NCBI RefSeq assembly: GCF_000590925.1
Contig: NZ_CP004372.1
Location: forward strand, 506,001 to 570,000
DNA from: Roseibacterium elongatum DSM 19469
Lineage (GTDB): Bacteria; Pseudomonadota; Alphaproteobacteria; Rhodobacterales; Rhodobacteraceae
Reading direction: 5' to 3'
Length of the DNA: 64,000 nt
Positions within the stretch are counted from its first letter, which is position 1. The number at the start of each line of letters is the position of its first letter. The translations under genes and the position numbers were made by a program. The notes beneath the pieces were generated by a model that searched no databases, was not told where the DNA came from, and saw only the letters and a list, made by a program, of their open reading frames with translations. Of the stretch, positions 9,151-16,906 are shown one piece after another.

Positions 9151-10167
9151 CTAGCGCCGGCGATGACGATTGCCCGCAGGCACGGGTTGGTCACGCAGCG
9201 ATCGCTGCAACTCCGTTCCAAATGCGGTGAAGTCGCGCCCGGCGAAGACCGGAACGCCCGTGGCGCGCAGCGCGTCAAGGTCTCTTTCGGTTCGGGGATC
9301 GACCCCCGGCTTTGGCGTGCGCAAAATCACGGCTTTGATGCGCCCAGGGTACCGCGCGATTGCGGCGCGATAAATGCGGGCATCCTCCTGCCCCGTATCG
9401 CCGGCAAGGACCGCCGGGCATCCGGGATTGGCTTGCAGGATCAGGTCAATCGCATTGCCTTTGTGATCGCCGTGACCGGCGGTGATGAATTTGTCCCGGT
9501 CGACGCCGAAATCGCGCAGGAAGAGAGGCCCCCTGGGCAGGCCTGTGCGTTCGAAAATGGCAAGCAGAAACCCGTGAATGTTCCACGGCGAGGAACTGAC
9601 AAAGAAAACGGGGATGTTCGCGGCCTTGCGCAGCTTGGTGTAGACATCAACCGCATCGCGGTAAATGCGCCGCGTCTCGACGTTGCCGGTGAACGTCGTC
9701 CAGAGGTTCCGAAACAGGGACCATGCCCCGGTTTCAAGGACGGTGTCGTCGATATCGCTGATCAGAATGGCAGGCGCGTCCGGGTCGGGGACGAAAAAGG
9801 GACAGGGCGTCTCGGTCCCGTCGGGCAGCGCAACGCTGGCCGTATGCCAGCCGGCAGCATGGTCGCGGGGCACGGTCAGACTGAAATACCCTTCCTCGTC
9901 AGTGACCGTCGTTCGACCGCCGCAAGCCACGGTAACCGCGGACACCTCTTTCGTGCGGAAAAGCCCCACCATCGCGCGCAGGTTGCCCAAACGTCCGGAC
10001 TTGCCTGTTCGAACGCGCTTCGGCTCCCGCGCAAGAACCCGGCCGCGCAGAACGATCCCGGTCTCGGTGGCATAGCCGATATGAGGGTCGATGGCGCCGG
10101 GTGTTCTGGCCCGGTGTCTGCCGAACGCGGAATCGAGCTTGTAAATGAGGGTGTGGATCAGTCGCAT
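9151..10167 (-). CDS. App1-family phosphatidate phosphatase (DUF2183)
   Basis: About 338 residues. A beta-rich N-terminal region (residues 30-130) is followed by the App1 catalytic domain with the HAD-type DxDxT motif in ILISDIDDTVLETG, then FFVSSSPWN and the late acidic motif LAGDTGQEDARIY. The family dephosphorylates phosphatidate to diacylglycerol, or acts on similar lipid phosphates. Start at 10167 (MRLIHTLIYK) is favoured on domain grounds; upstream TTG at 10281 is possible, and neither has a clear SD. An EcfG-type promoter is about 100 bases upstream, suggesting stress control of lipid turnover. Confidence 0.85.
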   Translation of the reverse strand: MRLIHTLIYKLDSAFGRHRARTPGAIDPHIGYATETGIVLRGRVLAREPKRVRTGKSGRLGNLRAMVGLFRTKEVSAVTVACGGRTTVTDEEGYFSLTVPRDHAAGWHTASVALPDGTETPCPFFVPDPDAPAILISDIDDTVLETGAWSLFRNLWTTFTGNVETRRIYRDAVDVYTKLRKAANIPVFFVSSSPWNIHGFLLAIFERTGLPRGPLFLRDFGVDRDKFITAGHGDHKGNAIDLILQANPGCPAVLAGDTGQEDARIYRAAIARYPGRIKAVILRTPKPGVDPRTERDLDALRATGVPVFAGRDFTAFGTELQRSLRDQPVPAGNRHRRR

Positions 10168-10266
10168 GGGCAGGATCAGTTGGCCGCTGAGGGCAGGATG
10201 ACAGGCGTGGGTCCGACCGGCGCAGCGCTTTTGCCACCGCACACCCGGTCCCGGTTTCCTGACGTT

Positions 10267-10291
10267 AACGCTCTCGGCCAATGCCCGTTCC
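10267..10291 (-). promoter_or_regulatory. EcfG-type promoter for the App1 gene
   Basis: On the minus strand GGAAC (10291-10287) and CGTT (10270-10267) are separated by 16 bases, the same spacing as at 2505-2529. It points at the App1-type gene with a leader of about 90 bases. Match to the EcfG consensus is exact in both boxes; activity is inferred. Confidence 0.6.
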
Positions 10292-10428
10292 GTTTACATG
10301 TGTTCATCATCAATCCGGACTACGAAATGACGTTGGGACCGCGCGTCAACCCATGTCCAACTGGCCTTTGTCGGTGGTTGTCCGTGACGCGGGGCGGGGA
10401 CGTCAGGACATGGCCCGACCCGAGCGAT

Positions 10429-10454
10429 GGAACCACATCTGCCGACCTGCCGTT
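10429..10454 (+). promoter_or_regulatory. EcfG-type promoter before the repeat protein remnant
   Basis: GGAAC (10429-10433), 17 bases, CGTT (10451-10454). Transcription would begin around 10462, immediately before the (GA)12 tract, so the tract would form the start of the leader RNA. Third match to the same consensus in 8 kb. Confidence 0.58.
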
Positions 10455-10471
10455 TAGCAGGCTCCCGCAAC

Positions 10472-10495
10472 GAGAGAGAGAGAGAGAGAGAGAGA
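10472..10495 (+). repeat. (GA)12 dinucleotide microsatellite
   Basis: Twelve uninterrupted GA units. They lie between the EcfG-type promoter and the first candidate start codons (TTG 10501, GTG 10510, ATG 10513) of the acidic repeat protein. GAGAG is also SD-like, so tract length could change ribosome binding or leader spacing. Pure dinucleotide tracts of this length are rare in high-GC bacterial DNA and slip easily in replication and in sequencing. Confidence 0.95.
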
Positions 10496-10500
10496 CCACC

Positions 10501-11436
10501 TTGCCCGAAGTGATGGTCACGTGCGGTCAGCCCTCGGTTGATGTAACGGAATAGGCCGCGCAGATCACCGTGCGGGAACAGCCTGCCACAGTGTTCATCG
10601 AGATGGCGCAGCCGGCACCGGAAATCGTCATCACCATGCCCGAACCCGGCGTCGACGTGGCCAATGCCGAGCCGCAGATCGAAATGCGTCATGCAGACGT
10701 GACGGTTAAAGTCACCCAAGGCTCGCCCTCGATCGATCTTGAGTTGCAGATCGCGGAAGCCCCCGAAACCTCGTGGGGGGGCAAGGTCGAAGACCGTACC
10801 ACCGGCGAAGGTTTCGCCATGGGCGAAACCCGCGAAATGCCGAAAGAAGAGGCCAACGTAGGCGTGGCTCGCGCGGAGCCGATCATCCGCATGGAAGAAG
10901 CTGGTGACGAAGACGACGCGAACGTCACCATCAGCCGCGCAGAGCCGACCATCAACTATGAACGCGCCGAACCGCAGCTGAACTTCACACAAGCGGGCGA
11001 ACCGACGATCGAGTTCACGTCGGTGGGTGACCCGACGGTGACGATCCGCCGGTCCGGTGAAGCTGGCGAGGATTTCGACGAGGCCAACGCAGATGGTGCG
11101 ATGCCGATGAACGGCGATGACGGCATGGTTTCCGAACTGGCCGAAGCCGAAAACACCTTGGAGCAAAGTGCCGAAGGCGTCGCGACGGCGGCCGATACCG
11201 CGGGTGAGGCCATCGAAGGCAAAGTCAACGATGAGTTCGCACAAGCCGATGCAGGCGCTGACGACGACACCCGCATGACCGACAGCGAAAGGACGGCCGA
11301 TGCATCATCGACCGAGGCCAATGGTGGCACCATGGGCGATCTGCCCGAAGTCACCGAGGCCGTCGAACTTGCCTCGCTGACCATCGATGAAGTGGACGGC
11401 ATGCCGCTTAACGGTGCATCCCATGGGGCCTTCGTC
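10501..11436 (+). pseudogene. Acidic repeat / PRC-barrel protein remnant
   Basis: The frame encodes Pro/Glu/Val-rich repeats of the pattern xPxVxVxxxxP (QPSVDVTE, QPAPEIVITMPEP, AEPQIEMRHADV), a very acidic region, and then ELASLTIDEVDGMPLNG, which resembles the first strand of a PRC-barrel domain. Three defects are visible. There is no credible N-terminus or signal peptide after the GA tract. An in-frame TAG at 10552-10554 stands where the repeat pattern expects Gln (CAG). The PRC-barrel stops after about 15 residues, where the frame enters the antisense of the glycosyltransferase. A GTG at 10570 could restart translation. Probably a decayed stress gene, unless the sequence has local errors. 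Confidence 0.6.
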
Positions 11437-12480
11437 TCAGATCCGGTCGATCACGCGGCCAACCGTTTCTGCCGTGTCCGCCCAATCGGGCAGCGTCTGC
11501 CCCGCGGCCCTGGCCGCCTGGGCGCAGCGGGCATAGGTGGTCTCACTTTCCAGCAGGCCCGCCAATGCGTCGGCGAAGGCTTGCGCGTCATCGGTGGGGA
11601 CAAGGCGGCCGGCATCTGCGGGGACCGTGTCGGGCACCGCGCCGGTTTGGCAACTGACGATCGGCAGGCCGTTCACCAGCGCCTCGTCAAAGACCAGCCC
11701 ATACCCCTCGTAGCGGGTCGCAAGGGCGAACACCGAGGCCGACGCATATAGCGCGGCAAGGTCCGCATCCGACACGTAGCCTGCCAGCCGGACGCGCCCG
11801 GAAAGGCCGAGATCCCGATGCAGGCGCGCCAGCTCTTCCGCGTGGTCCGCATCATAGACCTTTCCCGCGATCACGGCGGTCCATTCCAGATGCGTTAGCC
11901 GCGCCAGCGCCTTGAGCAGGATGTCATGCCCCTTGCGCGGATGCTGAATGCCGACCGACAGGATCAGCGGCGGCGAGACCGGCGCGCGGGGGTGGGTCGG
12001 TCGGTCGGTGCCCGGGCGGGCGATGGTGATGCGCTCGGCTGTCACGCCGTAGGAGGCGACTAGCATGGCGGCCGTGGCCGGGCTGGGAACCAGGACATGG
12101 CTGACATGGGCCAGGTTGGCCCGTTCCAGCCGGTAGAGATGGTCGCGGCGCGCCTGATCCAGCCCCGACTCCAGCGCGAGGGGATGATGCACCATCGCCA
12201 AGCTAGGGACATGCAGCGCGGCCAGGGCCCGCGTCTCGAGCGTGGCCGAAATGAACCCGTCCAGGATCACCGCCCGGTCGGGTTCGAGGCTGGCCAGTTG
12301 CGCGATCGCGTCGGCCATGTCCTTTGGCGTCGCGTCGGGGAACGAGGGGCCGAGCTTGAGATAGCGCATGTCGCGCCCCTGTGCGCGCAACCCCTCCAGC
12401 AGGCGGCGTTCATAGATATACCCGCCGGTCGGGGTCGAAAGGTCGCCCGGAATCGCAAAGGCCGCGCGCCGCAGGGTCAT
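11437..12480 (-). CDS. Glycosyltransferase family 4-type
   Basis: 347 residues with the GT-B two-domain fold. The N-terminal domain starts AAFAIPGDLSTPTGGYIYERR. The C-terminal domain has LSVGIQHPRKGHDILLKAL and the nucleotide-sugar motif EGYGLVFDEALVNGLPIV (E-x7-E). It transfers a sugar from an NDP-sugar to an unknown acceptor. The start ATG overlaps the permease stop (ATGA), so it is the last gene of the ABC operon, an unusual partner for a transporter. An upstream extension to 12585 is only read-through of the permease region. Confidence 0.85.
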   Translation of the reverse strand: MTLRRAAFAIPGDLSTPTGGYIYERRLLEGLRAQGRDMRYLKLGPSFPDATPKDMADAIAQLASLEPDRAVILDGFISATLETRALAALHVPSLAMVHHPLALESGLDQARRDHLYRLERANLAHVSHVLVPSPATAAMLVASYGVTAERITIARPGTDRPTHPRAPVSPPLILSVGIQHPRKGHDILLKALARLTHLEWTAVIAGKVYDADHAEELARLHRDLGLSGRVRLAGYVSDADLAALYASASVFALATRYEGYGLVFDEALVNGLPIVSCQTGAVPDTVPADAGRLVPTDDAQAFADALAGLLESETTYARCAQAARAAGQTLPDWADTAETVGRVIDRI

Positions 12481-14070
12481 GCCAGCTGCTCCGGGGCATA
12501 GCGCGCCAGAATGCGCCGCTCGACCCACCCGACGGCAAGATAGCTGAGCGCCGAGAGCACCGCGACCAACACCACCGACGACCACAGCATGTCATAGTCG
12601 GATAGCGAGGCCGACAGAGCCATCAGGCTGCCGATCCCCGATCCCGTAGCCAGCCATTCAACCACCGTGACCGCAAGCACCGAGGCCGGGACGGCCATCC
12701 GCGCGGATGCGAAAAAGGCCGGCAGCATGGCCGGAACACGCACGCGGATCAGACGCGTGACAGGCCCCGCCGCGTAACTGTCGAGCACCGCCATGATCTG
12801 GCCCGGCGCTTGCCGCAGGCCTTGCAGGCAGGCAACGAAGGTCGGGAAGAAAACCATGACCGCCACCAGAACGATGGTTCCCAGTGCGCCACGCCCGATC
12901 AACAGCACCACGAGCGGCGCCGTCGTGACAATGGGAACCGAGCGCAACGCGATGGCCAGCGGCATGGCCGTTCCGGCCAGCGACGGCACGAGAACCAGCA
13001 GCATCGCCAAGGCCGCACCCGCCACGAGGCCGGCAAAATAACCGGGCAAGAGAAAGAGCGCCGTCTCGCCCAAGGCGGTGGCGATGGTCGCGCGCGTCTC
13101 CCCCGCGTCCGGGGCCGAAACGAGGGCGGCCAAGACATCGCCCGGCCCCTTCGCAAAGAACGGATTCAGATCGAATAGCCAGATCGTCCCCGCCCAGGCC
13201 CCAAGGGCCAAGCCCGGCACGAGAAGCGAATCCAGCCACACAGCCGAACGCCGACCGGTGGACGACGGGGCCGCCAGGATCACCGGGGGGGCATCCAGCA
13301 AAACGCGGCGGGCCAGCGCGCCGATGGCGACATAGGCCAGGATCGACACCGCCGTCGCCACTGTCGCCAGCCCCCAGGTCATCTCGACATCCAGCGCCCG
13401 GATGGCCCGGATCGTCAAGACCCCCACTGCCGCGCTCGGCGCCGGTGAACTCGCCGACCATGGCCCCCAGAAACGCCGCCGGCGCCGCGATCTGCAGCCC
13501 CGCGAAAAGATAGGGCAGCGCCGCCATGGCCCGCACATGCACAAGCGCCGCCATGCGCCCGCGCCCGTAGCTGCGGACAAGGTCGAACCAGCTCTCGGGG
13601 GCGGCGCGCAAGCCTACCAACAGGGGGATCAGCGTCGTGTAATACACCGCCAGCGCCGCCAGCACGATTTGCGGCCCCGGACCCGGGCCGAAAAGGACGC
13701 GCAGGATCGGGCCCGTGGCCACCAGCGGCAAACAGAACACCAACAGGGCCAGCCCGGTAATCACGCGCTCGGATCGCGGCCAGACCAGGGCGATCCCCGC
13801 CAGAAGCAAGGCCGCAAGGTTGCCAAGGACGAACCCGGCGGCCGCATTGCCCAGCGTCACGCCAAGCGCGCGCAACATCAGGGCCCAGTCGTCTATCAGG
13901 TAGGCGGTGACCTCCGTCGGCGCGGCCAGCACATAGGCTTCGGTCAAGAGCCGCGCGGCCAGTTCCCACCCGGCGAGGATCAGGGCAACCCCGATCATGG
14001 GGCCATACCTGACAGACCCGCCCGGTCGCACCCCCGCCGGTGGGACCCGCACGCGCGCCGCCTGTGTCAT
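12477..14070 (-). pseudogene. Two-module ABC transporter permease, +1 frameshift
   Basis: Two fused binding-protein-dependent permease modules. Module one (residues 1-215, from MTQAARVRV) ends in GEFTGAERG. Module two carries the EAA-like loop (RLIRVRVPAMLPAFFASAR). The frame breaks at a G5 run on the coding strand (13421-13425); with four G it reads AERGSGVLTIRAIRALDV and continues to 12477. So one extra base, either a real frameshift or a homopolymer error, splits the gene. The family (NitT/TauT or pyrimidine-precursor type) imports small molecules with the neighbouring binding protein and ATPase. ATGA overlaps on both sides. Confidence 0.8.
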
Positions 14071-14897
14071 TGCGCAGCCAGCGTCGGGCGATCCATGGCC
14101 ATCCCCTTGGCCAGACCCGCAAAGACACGATCAACCAGGGCCGCGGCCTCGTCACTGCGCGTTGCAGTCTCGGGGCGGGGACGGGGCAGGTCGATGGCAA
14201 TGTCATCGACGATCTCGGCCGGGCGCGGCGACAGGACGATCACCCGGTCGGACAGATGCACCGCCTCGCTGACGGAATGGGTCACGAGGATCGTGGTGGT
14301 GCCTCGCGCCTCCCAGATGCGGGGCAGATCCTGCGCCAACTGGGTCCGGGTCAGTTCATCGACCGCGCCAAAGGGTTCATCCAACAGCAACAGGCCGGGT
14401 CGCGTGGCCAGCGCACGCGCAATGGCCGCGCGTTGACGCATGCCGCCCGACAGTTCCGCGGGACGGGCATCGCCGAACCCGTCCAGCCCCACCAGCGTGA
14501 TGAGTTGATCGACCTCGTCGGGCCCCGGCCTGCGCCGCGCAAGCCCCAGCGCAAGCTCGATGTTTCCGCGCACGCTGCGCCACGGCAGCAGCGACGGATC
14601 CTGAAACGCGACCGAAAGCCCCGCCTTTCGAAGCGTTTGCGAGGGCGGCTCGCCCCCGATTTCGATCGCCCCCGCGCTTGGCGTTTCCAGGCCGGCGATC
14701 ATGCGCAGAAGGGTCGACTTGCCACAGCCCGACGGGCCGACCAGCGCCGTCGTCCGGCCCGCCGAAAAGGTCAGATCGACCGGGCGCACCGCTTCGGTTC
14801 CCCCGGCGAAGGTCTTGGCCAGCGAGGTGCAGATGACCTCGGGCGGGGGGCGTGACGTCAGGTGCCATGGACCTCTTCGAGGATCGAGCGATCCCAC
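14067..14897 (-). CDS. ABC transporter ATPase (NitT/TauT/thiamine-precursor type)
   Basis: Full ABC ATPase: Walker A LVGPSGCGKSTLL, Q-loop AFQDPSLLPW, signature LSGGMRQRAAIARAL, Walker B GLLLLDEPFGAVDE, H-loop LVTHSVSEA. It energises the adjacent permease. The start is uncertain. The in-frame GTG at 14897 has no SD and overlaps the binding-protein gene by 40 bases. An ATG at 14868 has a good SD (GAAGAGG) but is one frame off; dropping one base from the 6-base run at 14845-14850 would give MAPDVTPPPEVICTSLAKTF and join the two frames. This may be a second homopolymer indel in the operon. Confidence 0.85.
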   Translation of the reverse strand: MGSLDPRRGPWHLTSRPPPEVICTSLAKTFAGGTEAVRPVDLTFSAGRTTALVGPSGCGKSTLLRMIAGLETPSAGAIEIGGEPPSQTLRKAGLSVAFQDPSLLPWRSVRGNIELALGLARRRPGPDEVDQLITLVGLDGFGDARPAELSGGMRQRAAIARALATRPGLLLLDEPFGAVDELTRTQLAQDLPRIWEARGTTTILVTHSVSEAVHLSDRVIVLSPRPAEIVDDIAIDLPRPRPETATRSDEAAALVDRVFAGLAKGMAMDRPTLAAQ

Positions 14898-15853
14898 AGG
14901 TCTGGGGTGACCGTCCGGCCCAGAAGCGCAAGGGTCTCGATATTCGCGGCCACGGTGTTATCGGTCCACCAGCCAAAGCCATTGGCATCGGTCAGATCGG
15001 AGAACATCAGCGGCACCTGTCGGGCGGCCTGAAGCTTTTGTGTCTCGAGATCGAGACCGGCATCGGGATACATCTCGAGGGTCAGTTCCGCCGCCGCGTC
15101 GGTGTCTTCGCGATAGGCTTCCCATCCCCGCACCTCGCCCGACATCAGCGCGACCAGGTCCGACCGGCGGTTGGCAAGGCTGTCTTCGGTCGCGATGTAT
15201 GTCTGCGAATGCACGGCATAGCCGTGGTCGGCCATCAGCATCGTCAGGCTTTCGACGCCCTGCATCGCCATCGCCACGGGCAGGTCGGTTTCCCAGCACA
15301 GCAGGCAATCGACCTCTCCGGCCAAGAGCGGCTGCGCCGAATACTGCGTCGGCACGATCTCGATCCCGTCGATATCGACGCCGTTCAGCGTGCACAGCGC
15401 CTGCAGAACCGGTGTATTCGCCAACGCCATGCCGATGCGTTTGCCCACCAGATCGGCGGGCTCGTTCACCGGGTTGGCCGGTAGCGATGCGACGACAAAC
15501 GGGTTCTTCTGCATCGCCACGCCCAGAATCTTGAACGGGGCCCCCTGTTCGACGGCGGCGGCCGTGTAGTCGGCGGCGGAAATCCCGACCAGCGCCGACC
15601 CCGAGACGACGGGCGGCTCGACCGGCGCGTTCGGCCCGCCGGGCAATAGCGAAACCGCAAGCCCGTTTTCCGACCACAATCCGCGATCCAGCGCGATGTA
15701 GCTGCCCGCGAACTGCGCCGAGTGGAGCCATGAAAGCTGCAGGCTGACGGCTGTTTGCGCCAGCGCGGGGCGCGTGCTCAGGCCAAGCGTTCCGGCACCA
15801 AGGGCCGCGGCCCCCGTGCCGAGCAGGGTTCTTCGGGTCAAGGTCGGTCGCAT
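14858..15853 (-). CDS. ABC transporter substrate-binding protein (NMT1/THI5-like)
   Basis: 331 residues with a twin-arginine signal (TRRTLLGTGAAALGAGTLGL, cleavage near ALA). The NMT1/THI5-type binding domain opens VSLQLSWLHSAQFAGSYIALDRGLWSENGL. The family binds pyrimidine precursors of thiamine, nitrate, sulfonates or similar; the ligand cannot be told from sequence. Start 15853 has AAAAGGA seven bases upstream; ATG 15859 is too close to that SD. First gene of the operon binding protein, ATPase, permease, glycosyltransferase. No riboswitch was recognised upstream. Confidence 0.85.
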   Translation of the reverse strand: MRPTLTRRTLLGTGAAALGAGTLGLSTRPALAQTAVSLQLSWLHSAQFAGSYIALDRGLWSENGLAVSLLPGGPNAPVEPPVVSGSALVGISAADYTAAAVEQGAPFKILGVAMQKNPFVVASLPANPVNEPADLVGKRIGMALANTPVLQALCTLNGVDIDGIEIVPTQYSAQPLLAGEVDCLLCWETDLPVAMAMQGVESLTMLMADHGYAVHSQTYIATEDSLANRRSDLVALMSGEVRGWEAYREDTDAAAELTLEMYPDAGLDLETQKLQAARQVPLMFSDLTDANGFGWWTDNTVAANIETLALLGRTVTPDLWDRSILEEVHGT

Positions 15854-15914
15854 GGTCATGTCCTTTTCGCGTGATGACCCAAGGCTAAAGGCGGGCTGAT
15901 CAGAAACAACCCGG

Positions 15915-16901
15915 TTAAGCGCGTCGCATCGTCCCGTTGGGGTCCTCCGTACGCTCTTGCCCGGTTTTCCACCGCTTTGCCCGCGGTCCGAGCAGCAGCA
16001 TCAGAAACCCCGGCAGCACGGCGGCGGCAAAGGTCAGGCCGAAAGCGACGCTGGTGGCCAGACCACCGCTTGCCGTGGCGCCGGCCAGCGGAAAAAGCGC
16101 GGCCGCCGCGCCTTCGCGCAGACCCCAGCCCGAGATCGAGATCGGCACGAGCATCGTGAACAGGATCAGAGGCACCAGCGCCGCAATCGCCGCAAGCCCA
16201 AGGTCGATCCCGACCGCGCGCGCGCAGAAGGCAAAGGCAGCCAGATTGCAAACGGTCGTCCCAACGCTCAGCAGGACCTGACCCAACAGCGCCCCACGGG
16301 CGGCCAGCGCCCTGTGAAGGGCCTGCCAAAGGCTGCGCCCGCTGCGACCCGCAGCCCCGGGCAGATGCGTCGCCGCCATGGCCAGCAGCGGCAGGCACGC
16401 CCCGCACGCCAGAAAGATCGCCACCGGCCAGGCCAGCCAGCGCGGCCAATCCAACCCGCCCGGAACCACCAGCGTGGCAACAAACGCGGTGGCCAGCATG
16501 AGGAACATCGCGATTTGACCGGCAAGACGCTCGAACACCACCGCCTGCCCTGCAGCCATCAACCCCGCCTGCCCGCGCGAGCGCAGCGCGCGACCGGCAT
16601 CGCCGATCACGCCGCCCGGCAGCGACTGGTTCACGATCTGCGACAGATAATACTCGGATATGGCCTGCGCCTTGCCCAGTGCGATACCCAGTTGGCGGGC
16701 GGTCAGCCGCCAACGCAACGCCGACAAAAGCGTCTGCGCGCTGAGGGCAAGAAACCCGAGGGCGAGCCACCGCCAATCCGCGGTAGCGAGGCGGCGGGCG
16801 GCATCCGGCCCGTCGGCCGCCCTCCACAACAGCGCAAGCAGGCCGACCGCCACCAGACCCTGCAACAGCCTGACGACCCAACGGGGGATATGCAGGCGCA
16901 C
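15915..16901 (-). CDS. UPF0104 / LPG synthase-TM-like membrane protein (YbhN type)
   Basis: About 328 residues, eight TM helices, with QIVNQSLPGGVIGDAGRALR and PISISGWGLREGAAAALFP, typical of the lysylphosphatidylglycerol synthase TM / UPF0104 family. Members include flippase-like proteins. GTG start at 16901 lies a few bases after the stop of the sulfatase-fold gene, so they are co-transcribed. In this context it may move a lipid-linked donor or product across the inner membrane; that role is inferred. Confidence 0.78.
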   Translation of the reverse strand: MRLHIPRWVVRLLQGLVAVGLLALLWRAADGPDAARRLATADWRWLALGFLALSAQTLLSALRWRLTARQLGIALGKAQAISEYYLSQIVNQSLPGGVIGDAGRALRSRGQAGLMAAGQAVVFERLAGQIAMFLMLATAFVATLVVPGGLDWPRWLAWPVAIFLACGACLPLLAMAATHLPGAAGRSGRSLWQALHRALAARGALLGQVLLSVGTTVCNLAAFAFCARAVGIDLGLAAIAALVPLILFTMLVPISISGWGLREGAAAALFPLAGATASGGLATSVAFGLTFAAAVLPGFLMLLLGPRAKRWKTGQERTEDPNGTMRRA

Positions 16902-16906
16902 ACCGC

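Noticed and set aside
10472..10495. (GA)12 as a CRISPR or regulatory protein-binding array
   Set aside because: A pure dinucleotide tract without spacers; only slippage or ribosome-binding effects are reasonable.
10294..11244. Minus-strand frame opposite the acidic repeat gene
   Set aside because: It is the complement of a repetitive acidic sequence, so it stays open by composition. The plus strand shows the regular xPxVxV repeat.
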